Origin: DASUSH01 sp963785155
GTDB taxonomy: Bacteria; Actinomycetota; Thermoleophilia; Solirubrobacterales; 70-9
Length of the DNA stretch: 64,000 nt
Direction of reading: 5' to 3'
NCBI GenBank assembly: GCA_963785155.1
Contig: CAWAUB010000006.1
Coordinates: forward strand, 310,001-374,000
Positions 53,392 to 62,794 of the stretch are shown here, piece by piece. Numbering within the stretch: the stretch's first letter is position 1; each line of letters opens with the position of its first letter. The notes below the pieces were generated by a model. It made no database searches. It saw nothing but the letters and a program-made list of their open reading frames with translations, and had not been told where the DNA came from. A program made the translations under genes and the position numbers.

Positions 53392-54704
53392 CGGAGCCCC
53401 TCCACCAGGGAGCGGAAGTGCTCGCCGCGCTCCTCGAAGTCGCGGTAGGCGTCGAAACTGGCGCAGGCGGGTGCGAGGAGGACGACATCGCCGCGATCCG
53501 CCTCGGTAGCGGCCCGGCGGACCGCGGTCTCGAGGTCGCCGGCGCGCTCCAGCTCGATCTCGGCGCCGTGAACGGGCGCGAGGTCTTCATCGAGGCGGTC
53601 GGCCGCCTCGCCGATCAGGTAGGCGGCCACGCAGCGCTCGGCGACGGGTGCCGCAAGTGCCGAGAAGTCGCCGCCCTTGAGCGAGCCGCCGAGGATGACG
53701 CGGATCCCACGGTCCGGGAAGGAGCGGATCGCCGCGGTCGCCGCGGCAACGTTCGTCGCCTTCGAGTCGTTCACGTAGAGAACGCCGTCCACCTCGGCCA
53801 CGCGCTCGAGCCGGTGTGGCACACCGTCGAAGGTCCGCAGGCCTTCCGCGACGGCCTCGGCCTCGAGCCCCATCGCCTGCGCGGCGCCGGCCGCGGCGCG
53901 CGCGTTCTCGACGTTGTGGGCGCCGAGCAGGCCGAGCTCCTTGGGCTCGACGGGCAGCTCGATGTCGTCGAGCGCGACGCGCTGAGCATCGCCGGGAAGC
54001 CCCGAGCCGAGGGTCGAGAGCCTCGGGTGAATCGCGACGTCGTCCGGGCCCTGGTTGGCGAAGATCCGCAGCTTTGCGTCGAGGTAGTCCTCGAGCGTGC
54101 GGTGGCGGTCCAGGTGGTCTGGCGAGATATTCAGCAGGACCGCGCACTCGGGCGCGAACGCCTCCGTGTCCTCGAGCTGGAAGCTCGAGCATTCGCAGAC
54201 AACGGTGGCCTCCGGATCGAGTTCACCGGCCAGGGCTGCAAGCGGAGTGCCGACGTTTCCCGCCACCGCGACCGGCTCGCCCGCTGCGCGCCAGATATGC
54301 CCGGTCAGCTCGGTGACCGTCGTCTTTCCGTTGGTCCCCGTCACGCCGACGAAGGGGTTCGGGACGAGCCGCCAGGCGGCCTCCAGTTCGCCGATCACCG
54401 GCATCCCACCCGCATTCGCGGCCGCCACGACCGGCGCCTCCCGTGGCACGCCGGGGCTCTTGACGACCGCGCTCACGCGTGAAAGTAGGTCGGACCCGTC
54501 CGCATTCGTATGAACTTCGACGCCCACCCCCTCCAGCCCTGCCGCCTCGGCAGGAGATCCGGCGTCGACCCCGACGACCTCCTCCCCACGCTCGGCGAGC
54601 ACCCGCGCGATCGCCGCGCCCGAGCGGGCGAGGCCGACGATCAGGAACGGCCCTGCGGGCAGGGGTGGACGGGGGTTTGATCCCATGCCCATAAGTTCGG
54701 GCAC
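53388..54704 (-). CDS. murD: UDP-N-acetylmuramoyl-alanine--D-glutamate ligase
   Basis: 438 residues. 'LIVGLARSGAAIARVLAERG', 'FVGVTGTNGKTTVTELTGHI', 'VVCECSSFQLEDTEAFAPEC', 'LNISPDHLDRHRTLEDYLDA' and 'LYVNDSKATNVAAATAAIRS'. ATG at 54704 or at 54692 (MGMGSNPRPP). It is the first gene of the second half of the cluster, 54 bases after the DUF1801 gene. Intact. Confidence 0.97.
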   Translation of the reverse strand: MPELMGMGSNPRPPLPAGPFLIVGLARSGAAIARVLAERGEEVVGVDAGSPAEAAGLEGVGVEVHTNADGSDLLSRVSAVVKSPGVPREAPVVAAANAGGMPVIGELEAAWRLVPNPFVGVTGTNGKTTVTELTGHIWRAAGEPVAVAGNVGTPLAALAGELDPEATVVCECSSFQLEDTEAFAPECAVLLNISPDHLDRHRTLEDYLDAKLRIFANQGPDDVAIHPRLSTLGSGLPGDAQRVALDDIELPVEPKELGLLGAHNVENARAAAGAAQAMGLEAEAVAEGLRTFDGVPHRLERVAEVDGVLYVNDSKATNVAAATAAIRSFPDRGIRVILGGSLKGGDFSALAAPVAERCVAAYLIGEAADRLDEDLAPVHGAEIELERAGDLETAVRRAATEADRGDVVLLAPACASFDAYRDFEERGEHFRSLVEGLR

Positions 54705-54722
54705 GCCACGCCTGAACCTGCC

Positions 54723-54753
54723 GGTGCCTGGTACCTCAGGTGCCAGGCACCTG
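54723..54753. repeat. Palindromic GGTGCCTGG / CCAGGCACC element
   Basis: GGTGCCTGG (54723-54731) and CCAGGCACC (54743-54751) are perfect inverted repeats; the right part alone forms the palindrome CAGGTGCC-A-GGCACCTG (54737-54753). It fills most of the 54-base gap between DUF1801 and murD. Such GGTGCC...GGCACC units are known as dispersed intergenic repeats in many bacteria. Confidence 0.75.
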
Positions 54754-54758
54754 ATCGC

Positions 54759-55150
54759 TCAGCAGGCCTTGCCGGCCTTCGCCGTCTGCTCGATCACGTC
54801 GGCGAGCACGTCCTGGTCAACGTCCTCCAGCCGCTTGAAGCGGACGCACGCCTTGCCGATGTCCGCCTTCGGCAGCTTCGCGCGGTGCTTGTCGGCGACG
54901 CCCATGTTCACGTAGAGCGAGATGTAGCGCTTGCGCGAGGAGAGACCGATGATCGGGGCGTCGCCCTCCCGCCCGGAGTCGTATTTGTAGTGGTACTCGC
55001 CGTAGCCGATGATCTCGCCCCACATCTTCGGCTTGAGCCCCGGCGCGTGTTTGCGGGTCAGCGCGTCGAGCTCCGCGATCTCCGCCTTGCGCGGCTCCTC
55101 GAGCGCGGCGATGTAGGCCTTGGGGGTGGCGGCGTCGGCGATCTGCTCAA
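54759..55150 (-). CDS. DUF1801 (YdhG-like) small protein, start frame uncertain
   Basis: About 130 residues: 'IADAATPKAYIAALEEPRKA', 'HAPGLKPKMWGEIIGYGEYH', 'GREGDAPIIGLSSRKRYISL' and 'ACVRFKRLEDVDQDVLADVI'. This is the YdhG/DUF1801 fold (CyaY-like), often linked to iron or stress but without a firm function. Upstream the frame meets a TAA at 55152-55154. A TTG at 55148-55150 overlaps the stop of the secreted protein (TTGA), the overlap used elsewhere in this window, but needs one base of correction. Inserted between mraY and murD. Confidence 0.82.
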
Positions 55151-57106
55151 TTTACGCGAAGCCTCGAGCTCGTCACGTAGAGCTCGCCGGCGTCGTCGAA
55201 CGTCATGACCCGAAGCGTGTAGCGGCCCTTCCGGAGCCTGTCGCGCGAATCGAGCACCACGTTGCCCCCCGACTCCGTGGTCACCGCTCGCCTGGACCAG
55301 GCCATTGCGGATCAGCTCGAGCCGCACCCGCTGCGCGCCCGCGGAGGGGAACAGGACCGAGCAGCGGATCTTGCGGGTTCCTGCGCTTGCCCTTGACCTC
55401 GCAGCTCACGAGGGCGTCGCGGCCGGCGCGGGCCCTCCGGCCCACCGGGGCCGACGGGTCCGGATCGCCGTCGGCGCCCGGCGTGCCGTCGGCACCCGGC
55501 GTGCCGGGGCACCGGACGTCCCGGGCGCACCGGTGGTGAAGGTGCCCGTGGTCCCGGGCCCCGTCGCGTAGGTGCCGTCGAACCCGATCGGGCGATACGA
55601 GTGGAGGGTCGATGGCGTCAGGCCGTCGATCTGGAGCGTGACGGTGTTGATCTGCTGTCCGGCGCTCGTCCGCAACGGGCTCTGCTGGTTGAGGCTCACA
55701 CCGGGCCCGTATTGAGTCGCGATCGGGTAGCGAACGCCATAGGTCTGGACCTCGGCGACAACCAGGGCCGAATTGGCCGTGGCGATCGCCGAGTGGCTCA
55801 GGAACTCGGGCTCGAGCCGCGAGACGCGGAGCTGCTCGCCCGACGGCGTCCCCTGCTCCACCCAGGCGACGTAGGGAACGCCGCCGACCGAAGTGAAGCT
55901 GACGTAGTTGCCGTTCCCGGTTGGCTCGAAGTTGATCGGGCTCGCGCCGCCGACGACTTCCTCCCAGTCGTTTCCGGCCGCGTTCAGACGCGAGACGCGA
56001 ACCTCGCGACCGCCCGCATCGAACTCGGACCAAGCGACGAACAGGTCGCCACCGATCACCGCCAGTTCGCGTAATTGCCGTTGTCGTCTGGGTCGGCGTT
56101 GATCGGGCTCGCGCCGCCGACGATCTGCTGCCAGAAGTCACCAGATGGATGGAGCTGCGACACGCGGATCTCCTGGCCGACCCCCCCGTTCTCCTCCCAG
56201 GCCACATGGGGCACACCGCCCACATCCGCGAGGCCGGCTCCGACGCGACCGACGTGTCGCTTTGATTGATCGGGCTCGCCGGATTCGCGGTCACGCCCAC
56301 CTCGACCCAATCGTCTCCGGCGCCGTTGAGGCGCGAGACGCGGATCTCGCGGCCGCTCCCGTCATTCTCCGCCCAGGCGACGTGCTGGACCCCGCCGACC
56401 GGCCTCAGGCTCGGGTTGTACCCCTCGCCGCTGACCGGGTCCGAGTTGATCGGGGTCGCGACCACCGACGATCTCCTCCCAGTCGTTACCCGCCCCGTTC
56501 AGACGGGCGACGCGGATCTGGGAGAGGCCACTGCCTCCGGCGTTCTCCGACCATGCGACATGTGGAATCCCGCCGAGCGCGGTCAGGCTGACGTAGCGGG
56601 CATCGCCGATCGGATCGTTGTTGATCGGACTCGCCGGATTGGTGGCCGCACCAACCTGCACCCAGAACCCGCCCGTTGAGTCCAGGCGCGCCACCCGGAG
56701 CTCGTCGTTGGTGCCGTCGCCCTCGACCCAGGCCACGTAGGGAACGCCACCGATCCCGATCAGGCTCGGTTCGTCCGCATTCCTGGACGGGTCCACGTTG
56801 ATCGGGCTCGCCGGGTCCGCCGCAGCTCCGACCTCGACCCAGGCGTCGCCTGCCGCGTTCAGGCGGGCGACCCGGATCTCCTCATTGAACCCGTCGGACT
56901 CTGCCCAGGCCACGTAGGGAATCCCGCCGATCTCCGTGATGCTCGGCGGGCGTGCGTCCTCGTCGTCGTCGAGAGTTGATCGGGTTCAGCCCGCCGACAG
57001 GCTCGTTCCAGGCAGCAGACGCGATGGAAGGAAGGACAAGGAGAGATGTGACGACGACGGCTATTGCAATTCCGGCCCGCACCGAACTCGAGCGACTCCC
57101 TGGCAT
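55147..57106 (-). CDS. Secreted repeat protein with collagen-like segment, several frame breaks
   Basis: About 650 residues. Signal peptide 'AGIAIAVVVTSLLVLPSIAS' then AAWNEPVGG. Six or seven repeats of ~60 residues with core 'GGVPYVAWVEGDGTNDELRV' and 'ARLNAAGDAWVEVG..ASPIN', probably a beta-propeller. Next an Fn3-like domain ('TLQIDGLTPSTLHSYRPIGF'), a short collagen-like G-x-y stretch (GADGTPGADGDPD), 'GRDALVSCEVKGK' and a final Cys-containing domain 'YTLRVMTFDDAGELYVTSSR' ending at TGA 55147-55149. Breaks lie near 55280, 55385, 55530, 56060, 56240, 56460 and 56975. It sits between mraY and murD, an unusual place for a surface protein. Confidence 0.75.
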
Positions 57107-57170
57107 TACCGAAATACGGTACGGCGTCTCTTCCCTGCCGCAACCGTAATTTTCCGCAAATCTCGCCCGG

Positions 57171-58206
57171 CTAAAGCGAGTTCTGGTAGAGCGTGTAGCC
57201 GATCCCGCCGCAGACCGCGGCGACGATCCAGAAGCGCAGCATGATCTTCGTCTCCGACCAGGCGAGCAGCTCGAAGTGGTGGTGGATCGGGGCCATCAGG
57301 AAGACGCGGCGGCGGGTCGCCTTGAAGGTGAGGACCTGGATCGCGACCGAGAGCGCCTCGATCACGAAGATGCCGCCGAGGATGATCAGGAGCAGCTCGG
57401 TCTGCGTCATCACCGCGAAGGCGCCGATGGCACCACCGAGCCCCAGCGACCCCGTATCGCCCATGAAGATCGATGCCGGGAAAGCGTTGAACCAGAGGAA
57501 TCCGACGGACGCGCCGACGAAACAGGCGGCGAGCACGGCCAGCCCGTCCTGGCCGTTGGTGATCGTGATCGCCGTGTAGGCGAGCAGGACGATCGCGCTG
57601 GACCCGGCGGCGAGGCCGTCGAGGCCGTCGGTCAGGTTGACGCCGTTCGAGGCGCCGGCGATCACCAGGAAGGTGATGATCAGGTAGGCGACCGGGCCGA
57701 TGTAGATGTCGGTCTCGAGGATCCGCGACTCGATCGTCGGGTCGAGGCCGACGACCTCGAGCGCGACATACCAGAGGCCGACCGCCAGGCCGATCTGGGC
57801 GAGCAGCTTCCAGCGTGCCGAGAGGCCGAGCGAGCGGCGCTTGACGATCTTGATCCAGTCGTCGGCGAAGCCGATCGCCCCGCAGCCCAGGGCGACGCCG
57901 AAGACGGCGAGGCTCTGCGAGTCGCGGTCGGAGAGGACGAGGTAAGGGATCGAGATCGCGACGAAGATGATCAGCCCGCCCATCGTCGGCGTGCCCGCCT
58001 TCGCGTGGTGCTCCTCGGGCCCCTCCTCGCGGATGTGCTGGCCGAACTCCTTCAGGCGGAGGTACTCGATGAACTTCGGCCCGAGGAAGATCGTGATCAG
58101 CATCGCCGCCATCCCGGCGATCAGGACCTCGCCACGGTCGATCGACGAGCTGACGAAGTCCCCGAACTGGGCGACCGGGCGGCTCGAACCCGAGGGTGGC
58201 GCTCAT
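57171..58206 (-). CDS. mraY: Phospho-N-acetylmuramoyl-pentapeptide-transferase, one frame break
   Basis: Makes lipid I. From ATG at 58204-58206 (MSATLGFEP, overlapping the murF stop) through a break near 58175 to 'FVSSSIDRGEVLIAGMAAML', 'EHHAKAGTPTMGGLIIFVAI', 'GFADDWIKIVKRRSLGLSAR', 'NGVNLTDGLDGLAAGSSAIV' and 'FLMAPIHHHFELLAWSETKI'. About 345 residues, ten membrane helices. Essential, so the break is probably an error. Confidence 0.96.
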
Positions 58207-59579
58207 CCCTCCTCCCCACCTTCCGCCGCATGGTTCGCCCGGCGCGCGACCAGGCCGTCGGTCAGGCGCTCCAGGCCGACCGAGCGCGAGCCCTTGACGA
58301 GCACCGCGTCGCCGTCACGAAGAAGCCCGTCCGCGAGCTCGGCGCCGGCGTCGGCATCCGCGGCCCACTCATCCGGCCCGTACTCCCGTGCCAGCTCGCC
58401 GACGCCGAGGACGAGGTCGATCCCAGCGTCCCTGGCGTGCGAGCCGATCTCGTGGTGGTAGCCCGGGCCGTCCGGGCCGAGCTCGGCCATGCCGCCGAGG
58501 ATCGCCACCCGACGCCCGCCCTCGACCGTGGCCAGATGGTCGAGCGCGGCGCGCATCGAGATCGGGTTGGCGTTGTAGCAGTCGTTGATCAGCGAGATTC
58601 CGCCGGCAAGCTCGATCGTCTCCCCCCGAAGGCGCGAGAACTCTATCCCCGGGGCCCTGGCGGCAAGATCGGCGGGATCGCAGTCGAGCGCGACACCGAT
58701 CGCGACCGCGCAGAGAGCGTTGGTCAGGTTGTGCGCCTCGGTGAAGGGGAAGAGGAACTTCGCCTCCCCGCCCGGCGTGCCGACCATGGCCTCGGTTCGC
58801 CCGCCCTCGACCTTTGCCGTCTCCGCGAACACGTCGCCTCCCGCGCCGAACGTCATCGTCCACAGCGAGTCGTGCATGTGCGGCTCGAGAGCCTCGGCGT
58901 CGGCGGGAACGACGGCACGGCCCTCGCGGCCGAGTCCCTTGAGGATCTCCGCCTTCGCCTCCACGATCGCCTCGAGCGTGCCGAGCAACTCGAGGTGAAC
59001 CGGCCCGACGTTCGTGATCGCGGCGACATCCGGCTCGGCGATCTCGCACAGCTCGGCGATCTGGCCGAGCCCGCGCATCGCCATCTCGAGCACCAGCGTC
59101 TCCGTGTCCTCGCCGGCGGCGAGGATCGCCAGCGGCAGGCCGACCTCGGTGTTGTAGTTCTCAGGGCTGGCGTGAACGCGGCCCGGGAGGAGCGCGTGGC
59201 AGATGTCCTTGACCGACGTCTTCCCCGTCGAGCCGGTGATGCCCACGACCGGGCAGCCCAGCTGGCGCCGCCATGCGCGGGCGAGCTTCTGAAGGGCTGC
59301 CTGCGGATCCTCGGCGGCGAAGACCCAGCCCGGCGCTCCCGCGCGGTCGAGGGCTCCCGCCCAGCCGGGATCGACGACGACTCCCCAGGCGTGGTTGTGG
59401 AAGGCCTGGCCGGCGAACTCGCCGCCGTCGGCCTGCTCGCCCGGCATGCCGAAGAACAGATCTCCCTCCGCCACCTGTCGCGAGTCGACGACGGCGCGCT
59501 CCGGGTGCCCGCCGTCGCCACGATGGACGATCTCGGCGCCGGCCTCGGCGGCGATCTTCTCGGGATCGAGGTGGATCAC
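58203..59579 (-). CDS. murF: UDP-N-acetylmuramoyl-tripeptide--D-alanyl-D-alanine ligase
   Basis: 458 residues. 'VVGITGSTGKTSVKDICHAL', 'ASPENYNTEVGLPLAILAAG', 'ITNVGPVHLELLGTLEAIVE', 'LINDCYNANPISMRAALDHL' and 'VLVKGSRSVGLERLTDGLVA'. Adds D-Ala-D-Ala to the UDP-MurNAc tripeptide. GTG at 59577-59579 overlaps the murE stop (GTGA). Intact. Confidence 0.97.
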   Translation of the reverse strand: MIHLDPEKIAAEAGAEIVHRGDGGHPERAVVDSRQVAEGDLFFGMPGEQADGGEFAGQAFHNHAWGVVVDPGWAGALDRAGAPGWVFAAEDPQAALQKLARAWRRQLGCPVVGITGSTGKTSVKDICHALLPGRVHASPENYNTEVGLPLAILAAGEDTETLVLEMAMRGLGQIAELCEIAEPDVAAITNVGPVHLELLGTLEAIVEAKAEILKGLGREGRAVVPADAEALEPHMHDSLWTMTFGAGGDVFAETAKVEGGRTEAMVGTPGGEAKFLFPFTEAHNLTNALCAVAIGVALDCDPADLAARAPGIEFSRLRGETIELAGGISLINDCYNANPISMRAALDHLATVEGGRRVAILGGMAELGPDGPGYHHEIGSHARDAGIDLVLGVGELAREYGPDEWAADADAGAELADGLLRDGDAVLVKGSRSVGLERLTDGLVARRANHAAEGGEEG

Positions 59580-61056
59580 AGGGCTCGGAGCTCCTCGCGG
59601 GCGACAGTCGCGATCGTCGAACGGGATCTTCCGGCCGTCCTCGAACTCCTGGCCCTGCTCGTGGCCCTTCCCGGCGATGACGACGACGTCGCCCTCGCCA
59701 GCCCGCTCGAAGCGCGAGGCGGATGGCCGCGCGGCGATCGACCTCGACGAGGACCGACGGGTCGCCGGACGCGCCCGGGATGCCGGCGAGGATCTCCTCG
59801 AGGATCGCTTCCGGCTCCTCCGAGCGCGGGTTGTCGGACGTGACGATCGCGAGATCGGATCCCTCGGCGCCGATGCGGCCCATCAGCGGCCGCTTGTCGC
59901 GGTCGCGGTCGCCGCCGCAGCCGAAGACGCAGATGACGCGTTCGCCGGTCAGCTTTCGCGCCGCGATCAGGACGTTCTCGAGCGAATCTGGCGTGTGCGC
60001 GTAGTCGACGAGTACCCCGAACGGCTGGCCCTCGTCGATCGGCTCGAGCCGGCCGGGGACGCGATCGGCATCCGCGAGGGCGGCCGCCGCGTCGTCAAGG
60101 CCGATGTCAATTCCCGCCCCGCCCAGAGCGGCCGCTGACGCGATCGCGGTCAGCGCGTTGGCCACGTTGAAATCGCCCGGCAGCGGCAGCGAGACCTCCG
60201 CCTCGCCGTCCGGGCCGATGCAGCGAAAGCGCGATCCGGAGGCGTCGAACGAGACGTCGGCCGCGCGGTAGTCGGCCTCGGCTCCGGCTGCGGAGAAGGT
60301 GGTCGCGTCCGTCATGTCCCCGGCCAGGCGCCGTCCGAACTCGTCGTCAGCGTTGACGACCGCGGCGGCCGGCCGCTCGCCGTCCGCCGGGTCGAACAGC
60401 AGCCGCTTCGCCGCGAAGTAGTCCTCCATATCCGCATGGAAGTCGAGATGGTCCTGGGTCAGGTTGGTGAAGGCGGCGACGGCGAAGCGGATCTCGGCAG
60501 TGCGCCGCAGGGCGAGGGCGTGCGAGGAGACCTCCATCACGCAGGCGCGGTCGCCGGCGTCGAGCATCGCCCTGAACGTCGCCTGGAGGTCGATCGCCTC
60601 CGGGGTCGTGCGCTCGACCTCGCTCTCCGCCCCGCCGACGATCTGCTTCACCGTGCCGAGCAGGCCGGTCTGGACGCCCGCCGCCTCGAGCACGCCGCGG
60701 AGCAGGAACGCGCTGGTCGTCTTGCCGTTCGTGCCGGTGATCCCGGCGACCCGCAGCTCGTGGGTCGGCTCGCCGTTGAAGCGGGCCGCGATCGGCGCCA
60801 TCGCCGCGCGCGAATCGGCTACGACGACCTCGGGCACGCCGAGGCCGAGCGGGCGCTCGACGACGAGGGCGGCCGCGCCCGCCTCCACCACCTGGGCCGC
60901 GAAGTCGTGCCCGTCGCTCTTCTCGCCCAGCACGCAGAAGAACAGCGTTCCCGGCCCGGCGAGCCGGCTGTCGTAGGCGAGATCGGAGATCTCGACGTCT
61001 CCTTCGCCCCGTAGCTCGCCTTCGGGCACGGCGCCGCTCAGCTCATCGAGCCTCAT
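59576..61056 (-). CDS. murE: UDP-MurNAc-tripeptide synthetase (meso-diaminopimelate-adding), two frame breaks
   Basis: MRLDELSGAVPEGELRGEGD start, 'LRVAGITGTNGKTTSAFLLR', 'CVMEVSSHALALRRTAEIRF', 'GVLVDYAHTPDSLENVLIAA' and 'AIVTSDNPRSEEPEAILEEI'. The DNPR box indicates meso-DAP rather than lysine. After breaks near 59712 and 59610 the end reads 'EGDVVVIAGKGHEQGQEFED', 'GRKIPFDDR', 'TVAREELRAL' and TGA at 59576-59578, which overlaps murF. About 493 residues. Confidence 0.96.
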
Positions 61057-61084
61057 CGGGGCGGAGGCTAAGGGACGCGTAGGC

Positions 61085-61141
61085 GGGGTCAGACCCCGGC
61101 GCGATCAGGGCCGAAGCGCCGCGTACTTCGGGTCAGACCCC
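61085..61141. repeat. Two GGGGTCAGACCCC palindromes between ftsI and murE
   Basis: GGGGTC-A-GACCCC at 61085-61097 and GGGTC-A-GACCCC at 61130-61141, separated by 32 bases. This palindrome family is known as a dispersed intergenic repeat in many bacteria. It occupies most of the 88-base gap between two genes of the operon and might act as an RNA hairpin between them. Confidence 0.75.
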
Positions 61142-61144
61142 GTT

Positions 61145-62785
61145 CTAGGGCGCGATTTCGAGGTATGGGAGCGCGAAACGGGCGATCTCGCCGAAGGCGG
61201 GAGCGGCGACGTCGCCGCCGTAGTAGCTGCCACGGGGCTCGTCGACGACGACCGCGACGAGCAGCTCGGGGTCGTCCGCGGGGGCGAAGCCGACGAAGGA
61301 GGCGACGAAGTCGGTCTCCGAATAGCCACCGTCCACTGCCTTCTCCGCGGTGCCCGTCTTGCCGGCAAGCTCATACCCCGGCACGCTCACCTCGGAGGCC
61401 GTTCCCCCGGCCGCGAGCACGCCCTCGAGCATCTCGCGGACCTGGGCGGCGGTCTTCTCGGAGATCACCCGCTTGCCCTCGGGCGGCGGCCCGTCGGAGG
61501 CGAGGATCCGTGGCGGTCGCAGGACGCCGCCGTTGGCGATCGTGGCGTAGGCGGCCATCATCTGCATCGGCGTCACCGAGAGGCCCTGGCCGAGTGGCAG
61601 GTTGCCCATCGTCGAGCCGGAGTAGTCGTCGACGTCGAGGATGATCCCCTGCTCCTCGCCGGGGATCGCGACCCCCGTCGGCTGGCCGAAGCCGAACTTC
61701 CGGATCCACTGGTCGTAGCGTTCGGCGCCGATTTCGAGCCCGATCGTGACCGCGCCGACGTTCGAGGACTGGGCCAGGATGTCGGCCGTCGTGAGCGTGC
61801 CGCCGCCCCCGGCATGCGACTCCTCGATCGTGCGGTCGGCAACCTGGAGGCTCGGCCCGAGCGTGAAGGTCGAATCGGGCGTGACGGTCCCGTCCTCGAG
61901 CGCCCCGGCGACCGTGAAGGCCTTGAAGGTGGATCCCGGCTCGTAGGTGAAGCCGCTTGCTCGGTTCAGGATCTGCCGCTCTGTCGCATCGCCGACGTCG
62001 GTCGGGTCGACCGCCGGCCAGTTCGCCAGGGCGAGGACCTCGGACGTGTCGGGGTCCATGACGACGGCGGTCGCCCCCTTGGGGGTGTAGGTCGTGCCGA
62101 TGCCGGCAAGAACGTCCTCCGTGTGGGCCTGGAGAGCGGCGTCGATCGTCAGCTGCAGGTCCTCGCCGGTGGTGGCCGCGGCCAGCGTGTCGCGGCTGAT
62201 CTCCTCGCCGAGCGCGTCTCGTGTGAGCAGCCGCTCGCCGTCGGACCCGTGCAGGCGCTCCTCGAATGAGGCCTCCAGCCCGGTCAGGCCCTGGTTCTCG
62301 AGCCCGACCGAGCCGATCAGCTGTCCGGCCAGCTCGCCGTCGGGGTAGATGCGCCGGCTGTCGGGAAGGATCGCGAGCCCCTCGATCTTCAGCTTGCTGA
62401 TGGCCTCCGCGGCGGGCAGGCTCGCCTTGCGGGCCAGGTACTCGAACCCGGACTCGCGATCGGAGAGCTTCTCGAGGAGATCCTTCTCGGGGACGTCGAG
62501 GATGCTCGCGAGCTTCGAGGCGGTGCCCGCCGGGTCCTCGACCTGGTAGGGCGTGGCGATGATCGTCGCGGCGTCCTCGGAGACGGCGAGCTCCGATCCC
62601 GTGCGGTCGAGGATCGCCCCGCGCTTTCCGGGGACGACGACCTCGGCGACCTGCTGTGACTGGGCGGCCGAGGAAAGTTCTCCGCCGCGGACGGTCTGCA
62701 GCCAGACCGAGCGCATCAGGGCGATCGCGAGCAGGCCCAGGAAGAGGGCGAAGAGGAGGCCGGCGCGCTGGTCGATCCGCCGCAC
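61145..62785 (-). CDS. ftsI: Septal peptidoglycan transpeptidase FtsI (PBP3-like)
   Basis: 546 residues. One N-terminal membrane helix 'GLLFALFLGLLAIALMRSVW', the non-penicillin-binding module 'VPGKRGAILDRTGSELAVSE', and transpeptidase motifs 'YEPGSTFKAFTVAGALEDG' (SxxK), 'SSNVGAVTIGLEIG' (SxN) and 'YELAGKTGTAEKAV' (KTG). Class B PBP, partner of FtsW. No PASTA domain at the C-terminus. Intact. Confidence 0.96.
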   Translation of the reverse strand: MRRIDQRAGLLFALFLGLLAIALMRSVWLQTVRGGELSSAAQSQQVAEVVVPGKRGAILDRTGSELAVSEDAATIIATPYQVEDPAGTASKLASILDVPEKDLLEKLSDRESGFEYLARKASLPAAEAISKLKIEGLAILPDSRRIYPDGELAGQLIGSVGLENQGLTGLEASFEERLHGSDGERLLTRDALGEEISRDTLAAATTGEDLQLTIDAALQAHTEDVLAGIGTTYTPKGATAVVMDPDTSEVLALANWPAVDPTDVGDATERQILNRASGFTYEPGSTFKAFTVAGALEDGTVTPDSTFTLGPSLQVADRTIEESHAGGGGTLTTADILAQSSNVGAVTIGLEIGAERYDQWIRKFGFGQPTGVAIPGEEQGIILDVDDYSGSTMGNLPLGQGLSVTPMQMMAAYATIANGGVLRPPRILASDGPPPEGKRVISEKTAAQVREMLEGVLAAGGTASEVSVPGYELAGKTGTAEKAVDGGYSETDFVASFVGFAPADDPELLVAVVVDEPRGSYYGGDVAAPAFGEIARFALPYLEIAP

Positions 62786-62794
62786 GCCCGGTCC

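Noticed and set aside
57276..59843. 855-codon plus-strand ORF opposite mraY-murF-murE
   Set aside because: Antisense shadow caused by high third-position GC; Arg/Asp/Gly-biased, no domain, no ribosome site, while the minus strand encodes conserved enzymes.
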